Assembly (NCBI RefSeq): GCF_011947195.1
Contig: NZ_JAATVY010000002.1
Location: 186,001-250,000, forward strand
Reading direction: 5' to 3'
DNA from: Planosporangium thailandense
Lineage (GTDB): Bacteria; Actinomycetota; Actinomycetes; Mycobacteriales; Micromonosporaceae
DNA: 64,000 bases
Below, in pieces: positions 54,846-63,143 of this stretch; positions within the stretch are counted from its first letter, which is position 1; each line of letters starts with the position of its first letter. The translations under genes were made by a program, and so were the position numbers. The notes beneath the pieces are model-generated. The model was not told the origin of the DNA, made no database searches, and was given only the letters and a program-made list of their open reading frames with translations.

Positions 54846-55322
54846 GTGACTGAGCGGTTGACGCACGTAGACGCCAGCGGTGCCGCGCGCATGGTCGACG
54901 TGTCGCACAAAGACGTCACGGTCCGGCGCGCGGTCGCCGCCGGGACCGTCGCCACGACCCCGGACGTGATCGCGCTGCTCCAGCGCGATGCGCTACCCAA
55001 GGGGGACGCGCTCGGGGTGGCGCGGATCGCCGGCATCATGGGGGCCAAGCGGACGCCCGACCTCATCCCCCTGTGCCACCCGATCGCGCTGCACGGCGTC
55101 CAGGTCGAGCTGACTCCCCGCGAGAGCAGCGTCGACATCGAGGTCGCGGTCAAGACCGCCGACCGTACCGGGGTGGAGATGGAGGCACTGACGGCGGTGA
55201 CCGCCGCGGGTCTCGCCCTGATCGACATGATCAAGGCGGTTGACCCGGCCGCGACCCTCGACCGGGTACGGGTGCTGCGCAAGGAAGGCGGCAAGACCGG
55301 TCTGTGGGAGCGCCCGGCATGA
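54846..55322 (+). CDS. moaC: Cyclic pyranopterin monophosphate synthase MoaC
   Basis: A 158-aa enzyme of molybdenum cofactor synthesis that acts after MoaA to form cyclic pyranopterin monophosphate. Start GTG 54846 (VTERLTHVDASGAARMVDVSHKDVT), where the family begins; a GTG at 54777 would add 23 unrelated residues. Key segments are ARIAGIMGAKRTPDLIPLCHPIALHGV and DRTGVEMEALTAVTAAGLALIDMIKAVD with the catalytic lysine. Overlaps mog by ATGA. Confidence 0.95.
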   Translation: MTERLTHVDASGAARMVDVSHKDVTVRRAVAAGTVATTPDVIALLQRDALPKGDALGVARIAGIMGAKRTPDLIPLCHPIALHGVQVELTPRESSVDIEVAVKTADRTGVEMEALTAVTAAGLALIDMIKAVDPAATLDRVRVLRKEGGKTGLWERPA

Positions 55323-55804
55323 AGGCGCGGGTGATCGTGGCGTCCAACCGGGCGGCGGCTGGCGTCTACGCCGACACCAGCGGCCCGCTGCTCGTCGCCG
55401 GGCTGCGGGAGCTGGGCTGTGAGGTGGACGAGCCGGTCGTCGTGCCGGACGGCGAGCCGGTCCTGACCGCGTTGCGCGCCGCCGTCGCAGACGGCTTGGA
55501 CGTGGTGGTCACCAGCGGCGGCACCGGCATCAGCCCGACCGACGCGACCCCCGAGATGACACGGCAGGTGCTCGACTACGAGGTACCCGGCATCGCCGAG
55601 GCGATCCGCGCCCACAGCCTGGACAAGGTGCCGACGGCCGCGCTGTCCCGCGGGCTGGCGGGCGTGGCGGGCCGTACCCTCGTCGTCAACCTGCCCGGCT
55701 CCAAGGGTGGCGCGCGAGACGGCCTGGCGGTTCTCGCGCCTGTCCTCGCGCACGCCGTCGACCAGCTACGCGGTGGGGACCACCAGGCCGAGCAGCCCCA
55801 CTAG
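55319..55804 (+). CDS. mog: Molybdopterin adenylyltransferase (Mog/MoaB family)
   Basis: A 161-aa protein that adenylates molybdopterin before metal insertion. The motif VVTSGGTGISPTDATPEMT and the C-terminal GLAGVAGRTLVVNLPGSKGGARDGLAVL are diagnostic. Start MKARVIVASNRAAAGVYADTSG overlaps the moaC stop by four bases. MoaB and Mog cannot be separated by sequence alone here. Confidence 0.93.
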   Translation: MKARVIVASNRAAAGVYADTSGPLLVAGLRELGCEVDEPVVVPDGEPVLTALRAAVADGLDVVVTSGGTGISPTDATPEMTRQVLDYEVPGIAEAIRAHSLDKVPTAALSRGLAGVAGRTLVVNLPGSKGGARDGLAVLAPVLAHAVDQLRGGDHQAEQPH

Positions 55805-55814
55805 GCTCGTACCC

Positions 55815-57005
55815 GTGACGTCCACACCCTGGGATGAAGCGCGCGCGGCGGCCTACCGCGCCGGCACCGGCGCCGTGCGGCCGGCCGCCTCGGTGCCGCT
55901 GCCCGACGCCGACGGGCTGACCCTCGCGTCGCCCCTGGTGACCCTCACCGACCTGCCCGCGTTCCCCACCTCGAGCGTCGACGGATGGGCGGTGCGGGGA
56001 CCGGCCCCCTGGCGGATAGTCGGCCGGGTGCTCGCCGGCGACACGGCACCGCCGCTGGGCGCCGACGGCACCTGCGTCGAGATCGCCACCGGTGCGATGG
56101 TTCCCGCCGGCACCGAGCACATCCTCCGCGTCGAAGAGTCACAGGTGGACGGCGACCTGGTCGCCGGGCAACCTCGGCCCAACCCGGAGTGGCGCACGCC
56201 CGGCGAGGAGGCGTCCCGGGGCGAGGAGCTGCTGCCCGCCGGCACCCCGGTGACCCCCGGCGTGATCGGACTCGCGGCGTCGTGCGGCTACGACGAGGTG
56301 TCGGTACGGCCGGCGCCACGGGCGGCCGTCCTGGTCTTCGGTGACGAGCTGCTCACCTCCGGTCCACCCGGGGTCGGGCGGGTCCGCGACGCGCTGGGCC
56401 CGCAGATCCCGGGGTGGCTGCGTCGACTCGGGGCCGAGGTGGGCGCTCCGGTCGGGCCGGTCAAGGACACCCTCGACGCGCACGTCGACGCGATCCGCGG
56501 CGCCTTCGACGGCGGTGCCGACCTCGTGTGCACCACCGGCGGGACGATGCACGGCCCGGTCGACCACCTGCACCCGGCGCTCGCCGAGCTCGGCGCGTCC
56601 TACGTGGTCAACACCGTCGAGGTGCGCCCCGGCTTCCCGATGCTGCTGGCGGCGTTGCCGGGCGGCAGATTTCTCGCCGGGCTGCCGGGCAACCCGCAGT
56701 CGGCCGTGGTCGCGTTGATTTCCCTGGTCGCGCCGCTCCTGGCCGGGCTGCAGGGCCGGCCTGCGCCGGAACTGCCGTCGGTGACTCTGGGCGCGCCGAT
56801 TCCCGGTCGGGGCTCGTACACCCATCTGGCGCTGGTGCGTATCGACGGTGGGCTGGCATATCCTGTCCCGCACGTCGGGTCGGCGATGCTGCGGGGGCTC
56901 GCCCGGTCGGCGGGGTTCGCGGTCGTCGCGCCGGGTACCAACGCTGCGGAGGGTGCGGCGGTTCCGCTCGTACCCCTGCCATTGCTTGACGGAGAACGTC
57001 AATGA
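55815..57005 (+). CDS. moeA: Molybdopterin molybdenumtransferase MoeA
   Basis: A 396-aa enzyme that inserts molybdenum into adenylated molybdopterin. GTG 55815 (VTSTPWDEARAAAYRAG) begins 10 bases after mog; the frame extends to 55707 inside mog but that part is not MoeA-like. Motifs are FPTSSVDGWAVRG, VEIATGAMVPAGTEHILRVE, TTGGTMHGPVDHLHPAL and FLAGLPGNPQSAVVAL. Overlaps moaE by ATGA. Confidence 0.95.
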   Translation: MTSTPWDEARAAAYRAGTGAVRPAASVPLPDADGLTLASPLVTLTDLPAFPTSSVDGWAVRGPAPWRIVGRVLAGDTAPPLGADGTCVEIATGAMVPAGTEHILRVEESQVDGDLVAGQPRPNPEWRTPGEEASRGEELLPAGTPVTPGVIGLAASCGYDEVSVRPAPRAAVLVFGDELLTSGPPGVGRVRDALGPQIPGWLRRLGAEVGAPVGPVKDTLDAHVDAIRGAFDGGADLVCTTGGTMHGPVDHLHPALAELGASYVVNTVEVRPGFPMLLAALPGGRFLAGLPGNPQSAVVALISLVAPLLAGLQGRPAPELPSVTLGAPIPGRGSYTHLALVRIDGGLAYPVPHVGSAMLRGLARSAGFAVVAPGTNAAEGAAVPLVPLPLLDGERQ

Positions 57006-57436
57006 CCACTGTGGATAGCGCAACAACGACGGTGGCCGTGACCACCGAGCCGCTCGACGTCGCGGCCCACGAGCGCCTCGTCGCGCGGCCGGCGGCCGGC
57101 GCGGTGGTGTCGTTCGCCGGCGTCGTCCGCGATCACGACCACGGGCGCGAGGTGTTGGAGCTCGAGTACGAGGGGCACCCGACAGCGGAGCGCATCCTGG
57201 CCGAGGTGGCCGCGGACATCGCGGCCGATCCGTCGGTGTACGCGGTCGCGGTGTCGCACCGGGTGGGGCGGCTGGAGATCGGCGACGTGGCCCTGGCCGC
57301 GGCGGTGTCGACGGCGCACCGCGCCGCGGCGTTCGCGGCGTGTGCCCGGTTGGTGGACGAGGTCAAGGCGCGCCTGCCGATCTGGAAGCGGCAGGTGTTC
57401 TCCGACGGCGCGGAAGAGTGGGTCAACTGCCCGTAG
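57002..57436 (+). CDS. moaE: Molybdopterin synthase catalytic subunit MoaE
   Basis: A 144-aa large subunit of molybdopterin synthase, which takes sulfur from thiocarboxylated MoaD. Typical segments: GAVVSFAGVVRDHDHGREVLELEYEGHPTAER, VAVSHRVGRLEIGDVALAAAVSTAHRAAAF and the catalytic lysine region LVDEVKARLPIWKRQVFSDGAEEWVNCP. No moaD is adjacent in this window. It ends 9 bases before the convergent GT87 gene. Confidence 0.95.
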   Translation: MTTVDSATTTVAVTTEPLDVAAHERLVARPAAGAVVSFAGVVRDHDHGREVLELEYEGHPTAERILAEVAADIAADPSVYAVAVSHRVGRLEIGDVALAAAVSTAHRAAAFAACARLVDEVKARLPIWKRQVFSDGAEEWVNCP

Positions 57437-57445
57437 CCCGACCGG

Positions 57446-58861
57446 TCAGACCGGCAGGTGGGTCCGCGCGCGGGCCGCGCCGGCCGGCTCGGCTTCGAAG
57501 ACCGGCTCCGCACCTCGCCGCCAGGGCAGCAGCACCACGAGCAGGATCACGGCCAGCGCGAGGGAGTTCTCCATCAGCGCGCCCCACAGGCCGTCGGCGT
57601 AGTGCGAGACCTGCGGCAGCCGGTGCTCGTACCGCCACAACGGAGAGATGACGATCAGCAGGTAGAGCCCGAGCGCCATGGCGGCGTGCCGCAGGCCCGC
57701 CAGGGCCGGGAAGTGCCCGATGTTGAAGCCCCGCACGGCACGCCGACGCCGCAGCGCGGCGTCGACCAGGATCACCAATGCCGGTACGAGGAACACGAGG
57801 TGGTGCGTCCACGAGATCGGGCAGATCGCGTTGGCGGTGAGCCCGATGATGGTGAACGCGGCCAGTTCGTCGCCCTCGGCGTGGGCGTTCTTGGCGCGCG
57901 ACAGTCCGACCGTCAGCAGCACCGCGGCGAACGCCAGCCACATCAGCCGGGGCGTGGTCGGGGAGTCGTAGGCCCTCGCCAGCAGACCGGCCAGGGACTG
58001 GTTCGGGGTGGCGTCGACGAAGCCGACGCGGTTGGTGTCCCAGACGACGCTGGTGAAGTAGGTGACGGTCTCCTTGCCCGCGAACACGTACCCCACAAGC
58101 GTCGCGCCGATGGCCGCGCCGATCGCGGTGGAGGCGACCCGCCACTGGCGGGTGGCGAGGAAGTACGCGATGAACAGGCCCGGCGTCAGTTTGACGGCGG
58201 TGGCCACACCCACGCCGGCCCCGGCGAACGCACCGGTCAGCCAGGCGTGCCGCAGCCACCCGAGCAGCGTCTGCGCCGGGCGCGGGCCGGCGGCCGGGTC
58301 GCGGTCGAGGGCCGCGCGCCCGTGCCAGCGCATCGCCGCCAGATCGGCGATGATCAGGCCCGCCAGGATGAGGTTGACCTGGCCGAAGCCGATCGTCTCA
58401 CGAACCGGCTCGGTGGCCCCGGCCAGCGGGACGGCGATCCCGACGGCGAACCAGCGCGGGATCGCGTACCGGTCGGCGATCGGCCCGACGACGGTGAACA
58501 GCACGAGCGCCAGAGCGGCGAGGTTGAGCAGTGCGTTGATCCACCCTGCGGTCTGCGCACCCAGCAGCGCCATGGGCAGCATGGCCAGCGCGGCGAACGG
58601 AGGGTACGTGAAGCCGAGCATGGTGTGCGGTGCCACGAACTGGTACAGATCGCCATCCTCGGTCCACCACACCACCGCGCCGTGATAAATCCGCAGGTCG
58701 AAGAAGTCGTACTGCCGGCCGAACGCACGCACGGCCCACACCGCGCCCAACGCGGTGATGGCGACGATGCCGAGCCGTACGAGCGCGGACGACCAAACCT
58801 GCCGGGCCACGCGGCGGACTATGGCGAGAGGAGACGGCCGTCTGGCGACGGTCGCCGGCAT
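57446..58861 (-). CDS. GT87-family mannosyltransferase-like membrane protein
   Basis: A 471-aa polytopic protein with about 10-11 membrane segments. GT87/DUF2029 hallmarks are clear: FFDLRIYHGAVVWWTEDGDLYQFVAPHTMLGFTYPPFAALAMLPMALL (acidic loop after segment 1), GFGQVNLILAGLIIADLA, VGVATAVKLTPGLFIAYFLATRQWR and NQSLAGLLARAYDSP. These match actinobacterial polyprenyl-phosphomannose-dependent alpha-1,2-mannosyltransferases. ATG 58861 is preceded by GGGGGTGG; a frame extending to 58975 is not supported. Acceptor unknown. Confidence 0.9.
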   Translation of the reverse strand: MPATVARRPSPLAIVRRVARQVWSSALVRLGIVAITALGAVWAVRAFGRQYDFFDLRIYHGAVVWWTEDGDLYQFVAPHTMLGFTYPPFAALAMLPMALLGAQTAGWINALLNLAALALVLFTVVGPIADRYAIPRWFAVGIAVPLAGATEPVRETIGFGQVNLILAGLIIADLAAMRWHGRAALDRDPAAGPRPAQTLLGWLRHAWLTGAFAGAGVGVATAVKLTPGLFIAYFLATRQWRVASTAIGAAIGATLVGYVFAGKETVTYFTSVVWDTNRVGFVDATPNQSLAGLLARAYDSPTTPRLMWLAFAAVLLTVGLSRAKNAHAEGDELAAFTIIGLTANAICPISWTHHLVFLVPALVILVDAALRRRRAVRGFNIGHFPALAGLRHAAMALGLYLLIVISPLWRYEHRLPQVSHYADGLWGALMENSLALAVILLVVLLPWRRGAEPVFEAEPAGAARARTHLPV

Positions 58862-59095
58862 ACGGATGCCACCCCCGTACTGCGGTCGGTTATCTCGCTC
58901 CGGTCCGACAAGCAGCCTAGAACGGCCGGGCACGCAGCCACCTCCAGCGTTATCCGACCGTGTCCCATCGCACACGAGTCGGTGACCTGTACGCGCGAGT
59001 TAACTCAACGCTGTTTTGCGGGCTTATAGCCACTGGAGAGGCGAATAGTCAGCGCGAAACCGTGTTGTTATGGTTCGGTGCCCGTCGATACCGAC

Positions 59096-59770
59096 CTAAC
59101 TGGACAGAATTCCTCCCGCGGTCGCAGACGTCATGGCGAGCTTGGTTTCCCGTGCGGCGGTACGTGCGCCGCGGCGCGCGCCTTCGGCGGCCCGCTTGGC
59201 TTCCTTGGCCGTCAGGTGCGCGGCTCGCTTCGTCTCCTTCGCCGTGGTGCGCGCCGCCCGCCTGGTCTCTTTCGCGGTGGTCTCGGCCGCGCGCTTGAGC
59301 GAGTCCTGCGCGTGCTCGGTGAGGTGACCGGTACGCCACGCCAGGCCCGGCTTTCCTTCGGTGTCCACGGCGGCGAGCAGCAGGCCACCCATCAGGCCGA
59401 GGTTCTTCAGGACCGAGGTGCCGGCGTCGGAGCGCAGGAGCGGTCCAGGCTGCGGCTGTTCCGATCCTGACCAGAAGTCCTGTCCGGCCATAGTGGACGG
59501 CACCAGCGAGCCCGCCAGCGCGATGGCCGCCGGTTTGGTGGCCGTGTTGGTGGCCAGCAGGGCGCCACCGACCATCTGCACGATCCCGGTGAGCCGCACC
59601 AGCGAACGCGGGTCGGTCGGCAGGCCGGCTGAGCCCAGGGTGGACCCCATCCGGTCGGTCACGGCCTTCGCGCCGTCGACGAAGCGGTCAGGATTCTTGT
59701 ACGCCTCCAGTCCACCACGGACGAAAACCGCCGCGAGGAGGGCGCGGGCCACGGTGCGAACAGGCTTCAT
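59096..59770 (-). CDS. DoxX-family membrane protein with basic repeat tail
   Basis: A 224-aa protein. Residues 1-145 form a DoxX-like domain with four hydrophobic segments, beginning VRTVARALLAAVFVRGGLEAYKNPDRF; LVRLTGIVQMVGGALLATNTATKPAAIAL and KNLGLMGGLLLAAVDTEGKPGLAWR are family-like. The tail (about 155-215) is a Lys/Arg/Ala/Thr repeat of about 11 residues: ETTAKETRRAA, RTTAKETKRAA, HLTAKEAKRAA, then related copies. It should be a charged helix on the cytoplasmic side. Role unknown; other DoxX proteins have redox links. Confidence 0.85.
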   Translation of the reverse strand: MKPVRTVARALLAAVFVRGGLEAYKNPDRFVDGAKAVTDRMGSTLGSAGLPTDPRSLVRLTGIVQMVGGALLATNTATKPAAIALAGSLVPSTMAGQDFWSGSEQPQPGPLLRSDAGTSVLKNLGLMGGLLLAAVDTEGKPGLAWRTGHLTEHAQDSLKRAAETTAKETRRAARTTAKETKRAAHLTAKEAKRAAEGARRGARTAARETKLAMTSATAGGILSS

Positions 59771-59830
59771 GCCGTCGCCATTACCCGTCGCGGGCGGCCT
59801 TTATCCCCCTCGACGGCGATGAATCGCACG

Positions 59831-61039
59831 CTAGCTGTCGGTAGCCGGCTGGGACCGCAGGTAGCGGCCGAAGTGGGGCACCGTGAACGCGACCGATCCC
59901 CGCTCGCCCGAGTAGATCAGCCCCTTCTTGATCAGGGTGTCGCGGGCCGGGGACAGGCTCGCCGGCTTGCGGCCCAGCGCCTTGGCGATCTCCGCCGTCG
60001 GCACCGCGGTGTCCATGTCGTCGCCGCCGGCCAGGGCCGCCATCGTGCGCATGTACTCCCGCTCGGCCGGTGTCGCCCGCTCGTACCGGGAGCCGAAGAA
60101 GCCCACCGCCAACTCCGCCTCGGCCTCGGGTGCGGCGACCCGTACGTCCCCTGCGGTGATCGGGCTGCCCGGCGCGTGGTCCCAGGTCGCCTTACCGTAC
60201 GCCTGCACGAAGTACGGGTAGCCGCCCGAGGTCTCGTAGAGCAGGTCGAGCGCTTTCGTCTCGTACTCGACGCCCTCCCGTGCGGCGGGCGCGGTGAACG
60301 CCTGGTCGGCGGCGAGCCGGTCGAGGCGGTCGATCCGCTGGTAGCGGAAGAGCCGCTCGGAGTACGACTTGGAGGCCGACAGCACGGCGGGCAGGTGGGG
60401 CAGGCCGGCGCCGACCACGATCAGCGGCGCGCCGGTCTGCGACAGTTCGTGGCACGCCGCGCAGAGGGCCGAGACGTCGTCCGCCGGTACGTCCTGCATC
60501 TCGTCGATGAACAGCGCCACCCCGGTGCCGACGTCGGTGGCGACGCTCGCCGCGTCGGTGAACAGCTCGACCAGGTCGATCTCGATGTCGCCGGAGTCGG
60601 CGCGGCCGCGGGCGGCCGGCACGTCGATGCCGGGGTTCCAGCGGTCGCGGAGCTTGGCGTTGTCGGGCACCGAGCGAGCGCCGAACGCCTTGAGTACGCC
60701 GAGGAACTGGTCGATGCGGTCGGGCGCGCGGTGGTGCGGCGCGAGTTCGCGGATCGCCATGTGGAGCGCGGCGGCGATCGGGCGGCGCAGCGACTGGTCG
60801 GGCCGGGCCTCGATCTTGCCGCTGCCCCACAGCCGGCCGATCGCCTGCGAGCGCAGCGTGTTGAGTAGCACGGTCTTGCCGACGCCGCGCAGGCCGGTGA
60901 GGACGAGCGAGCGCTCCGGCCGGCCACGCGCGATCCGTTCGAGTACCACCTCGAACATCTCCAGCTCGCGGTCGCGCCCGGCAAGCTCCGGTGGGCGCTG
61001 CCCGGCGCCCGGCGCGTAAGGGTTGCGGACCGGATCCAC
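59831..61039 (-). CDS. AAA ATPase with C-terminal winged-helix-like domain
   Basis: A 402-aa protein from GTG 61039 (MDPVRNPYAPGAGQRPPELAGRDREL). Walker A is LTGLRGVGKTVLLN (near 46-59), Walker B is VALFIDEMQDVPADD, and a sensor-like segment is LIVVGAGLPHLPAVL. A lid region follows (ALDLLYETSGGYPYFVQAYGKATWDHA). The C-terminus (about 325-395) is a winged-helix-like domain with VPTAEIAKALGRKPASLSPARDTLIKKGLIY. The layout resembles Orc1/Cdc6- or STAND-type ATPases. No good ribosome-binding site, so leaderless translation is possible. Function unknown; its promoter region carries CTAGC inverted repeats. Confidence 0.85.
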   Translation of the reverse strand: MDPVRNPYAPGAGQRPPELAGRDRELEMFEVVLERIARGRPERSLVLTGLRGVGKTVLLNTLRSQAIGRLWGSGKIEARPDQSLRRPIAAALHMAIRELAPHHRAPDRIDQFLGVLKAFGARSVPDNAKLRDRWNPGIDVPAARGRADSGDIEIDLVELFTDAASVATDVGTGVALFIDEMQDVPADDVSALCAACHELSQTGAPLIVVGAGLPHLPAVLSASKSYSERLFRYQRIDRLDRLAADQAFTAPAAREGVEYETKALDLLYETSGGYPYFVQAYGKATWDHAPGSPITAGDVRVAAPEAEAELAVGFFGSRYERATPAEREYMRTMAALAGGDDMDTAVPTAEIAKALGRKPASLSPARDTLIKKGLIYSGERGSVAFTVPHFGRYLRSQPATDS

Positions 61040-61059
61040 GATGGCACGGTATCGGCAAC

Positions 61060-61170
61060 TCTAGCGACACCGCTAGATGCGCATAGAACGTTCTCGACAG
61101 CGCCTGAGCGCCCGGTCGAGGCGTCAAGGACAATCTTGCGCTATCTAGCCGTGAAGCTAGATTCGGCTAG
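61060..61170. promoter_or_regulatory. CTAGC inverted repeats upstream of the AAA ATPase gene
   Basis: Two inverted repeats share a CTAGC core: TCTAGCG (61060-61066) / CGCTAGA (61071-61077) with a 4-base centre, and ATCTAGC (61143-61149) / GCTAGAT (61156-61162) with a 6-base centre. A fifth half-site GGCTAG follows at 61165-61170. They span the 137-base gap before the ATPase gene and look like a duplicated operator. Confidence 0.6.
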
Positions 61171-61176
61171 AGCCTC

Positions 61177-62187
61177 CTACGTCCGCTGTTTGAGGCAGAG
61201 CACGAACGAGTCGGCGCTCACCGAACTCTCGAAGAAGTAGTTGTGCGTGTAGCCCGGTGTGCCGTTGCACCTGGTCTTGTCCGTCGTTCCCGGGAAGCGC
61301 TTGAGCACCTCGTACGAGTCCTTGACGCAGTCCACCTTGCGCATCTCGGGCGCGGAGTCGGTGCCGTCGTTGACCAGGCAGTCGCCGATCTTCGCGGTGG
61401 CGGCGTCGTTGGCCCCGGTGGCGCCGGCGGACCCGGCGGGGTCCCCGCCCGAGCTTGCCGTCCGGCTCGGCGCCGGCTGTGCTGTCACGGGCGGCACCGG
61501 CTGTGCGGCAGCCCCTGTCGCCGGATTCGAGGACGCCGCCGGCCGGGCCGCCGCCGCGCTCCGGAAACTGGTGTCGTCGTCGCTGTTGTTGGAGGTCAGG
61601 TACGTACCGGCCGCCACCGCGCCGCCCACGAGCACGGTAACCGCCACGAGCGCCGGGACCAGGCCGCGCCCACGCCGCCGGGGCTGCTCGGGCGGTCCGG
61701 CCACCGGAGCCGGCGGTTCGCCGTAGCTCAACCGCTGCAGGTACTGCGTCGGCATCTCGTCGGTCGGGAGATGGCCGGTGGACTCGGGGCGCGGCCGGTA
61801 CTGCGGCGGCACCGGGGGCTGGGGCGCCTGGTACTGCGGCGGCACCGGGGACTGGGGCGCCTGGTACTGCGGCGGCGTCACGTACACCGGCCGCTGGTAC
61901 GGCGGCGCGGTCGGGTGTCCGGGCGGCATCGGGTACTGCGCCGGCATCTGCTGCTGAGGCGGAGCCGGGTACCGCGGCGGCAGCGGGTACCGGGCCGTCT
62001 GGTGCGGATCGGCACCGTCCGCGTCCTGCGCCGGCGCACCGCCCTGGCCCCACGGGTCCACGGCCGGCCGGGTGTTCGGCGCGTGCGGCTGCCCGCCCTG
62101 GTTCGGGTCGTGCGGATGGCGGCCCTGCCGCGGATCCCGTGGCTGGCCGGCGGCGTACTGTCCGCCAGGCGGTCCGGGTATCGACAT
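61177..62187 (-). CDS. LppU/SCO3897-family membrane protein
   Basis: A 336-aa protein. ATG 62187 (MSIPGPPGGQYAAG) has AGGAGG upstream; a frame to 62493 exists but covers a DnaA-box cluster and is not supported. Residues 1-165 are cytoplasmic and rich in Pro, Gln, Tyr and Gly, with PPQYQAP repeats. One membrane segment is GLVPALVAVTVLVGGAVAAGTYL. After a disordered Ala/Ser/Pro linker, the C-terminal domain (about 265-336) has IGDCLVNDGTDSAPEMRKVDCVKDSYEVLKRFPGTTDKTRCNG and FVLCLKQR, with four cysteines placed as in LppU proteins. Role unknown. Confidence 0.82.
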   Translation of the reverse strand: MSIPGPPGGQYAAGQPRDPRQGRHPHDPNQGGQPHAPNTRPAVDPWGQGGAPAQDADGADPHQTARYPLPPRYPAPPQQQMPAQYPMPPGHPTAPPYQRPVYVTPPQYQAPQSPVPPQYQAPQPPVPPQYRPRPESTGHLPTDEMPTQYLQRLSYGEPPAPVAGPPEQPRRRGRGLVPALVAVTVLVGGAVAAGTYLTSNNSDDDTSFRSAAAARPAASSNPATGAAAQPVPPVTAQPAPSRTASSGGDPAGSAGATGANDAATAKIGDCLVNDGTDSAPEMRKVDCVKDSYEVLKRFPGTTDKTRCNGTPGYTHNYFFESSVSADSFVLCLKQRT

Positions 62188-62524
62188 GTGGGCTCCTCCT
62201 GGTCGTGCTGCCGCGCGGGGCCTGACACCTCGCAGGCGGCACCCTGGTTCCCGGTCACCGTAGCGTGTCTGTGGTGGGCGCTGGCCCAGATACGGTCGCA
62301 GATCTCCCGACATTCCGGTACAACCGAGCAGACCACGCCCGACCGGCCGTCCGGGCGTGTCGTGGTCCGGGTGAGCAGGAACGGCGTCATCCACCGGAAT
62401 ATCCACAGCATCCACAAGGCCTTTTCCCAGTTCAGGGCCGTGAAGGCGCGAGTTGTCCACAGCCTCTGGGAAACGCATCCACAGGTTGTGCACACCGGGC
62501 CGCCGGATGCGTTAGGTTGCGCCG
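62188..62524. other. Intergenic region between divergent LppU-like and prepilin peptidase genes
   Basis: About 340 bases. The right half holds the DnaA-box cluster described separately; the left half (62188-62398) contains the LppU-like gene leader with no recognisable element. Confidence 0.5.
62399..62494 (+). promoter_or_regulatory. DnaA-box cluster far from oriC
   Basis: Five box-like nonamers in the same orientation within 96 bases: ATATCCACA (62399-62407, one mismatch), GCATCCACA (62408-62416, two), TTGTCCACA (62453-62461, perfect), GCATCCACA (62475-62483, two) and TTGTGCACA (62486-62494, one). The cluster ends 30 bases before the prepilin peptidase start. Confidence 0.6.
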
Positions 62525-63136
62525 ATGCTCCGGGTGCTTCTCGCAGCCGTGGCGGGCGTCGCGCTCGGGCCATCGCTCTCAAAGATCATTTCGGCGTACT
62601 CCCGACCGCCCGCGACCGCGCTGGTGGGCGCGACGGCCGCCGGGGCGTTCGCCCTGCTGGCCGTCAAGGTGACGGCGCCGCTGGCGCTGGCCGGGTTCTG
62701 CTGGGTCGCGGGCGCGGGCGTGGCACTCGGGTACGTGGACGCCGCCCGGCACCGGCTACCCGACCGGCTCACCGCGCCGGCGCTCGCCGGGGCGCTGGCG
62801 TTCCTGGGCTCGGACGCGCTCGTCGCCGGGCGGCCCGCCGCCCTGTGCCCGGCCGTCCTCTCCGGGCTCGCCGTCGGCGGCTTCTACGCCCTGCTGGTCC
62901 TGCTCAACCCGACCGGGATGGGCGCCGGGGACGCCAAGCTCGCCGTGAGCGTGGGCACCGTGCTCGGCTGGCTCGGCTACCCCGTGGCGTTCCTCGGCGT
63001 GCTGGCCGGGTTCGCGCTCGCGGCCGCGTACGCGGCATTCCTGGTGGGCCGGGGCCGGATCTCGCGGCGCGGCCGGCTGGCCCACGGCCCGTTCATGCTG
63101 CTCGGAGCGCTGCTGGCGATCGTCGGCGCCGGTTGA
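62525..63136 (+). CDS. Prepilin peptidase (A24 family, peptidase domain only)
   Basis: A 203-aa membrane protein with about six hydrophobic segments. The two catalytic aspartates of A24 aspartic peptidases are in ALGYVDAARHRLPDRLT and GMGAGDAKLAVSVGTVLGWLG (the GxGD-type motif). The N-methyltransferase domain of full PilD is missing, as in TadV/CpaA enzymes. No pilin or tad genes are visible in the window. Its end is 7 bases from the convergent helicase gene. Confidence 0.88.
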   Translation: MLRVLLAAVAGVALGPSLSKIISAYSRPPATALVGATAAGAFALLAVKVTAPLALAGFCWVAGAGVALGYVDAARHRLPDRLTAPALAGALAFLGSDALVAGRPAALCPAVLSGLAVGGFYALLVLLNPTGMGAGDAKLAVSVGTVLGWLGYPVAFLGVLAGFALAAAYAAFLVGRGRISRRGRLAHGPFMLLGALLAIVGAG

Positions 63137-63143
63137 CTGCCAA

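Noticed and set aside
58997..59006. Palindrome GAGTTAACTC between the DoxX and GT87 genes
   Set aside because: Short and single; compatible with chance, no second copy or clear promoter context.
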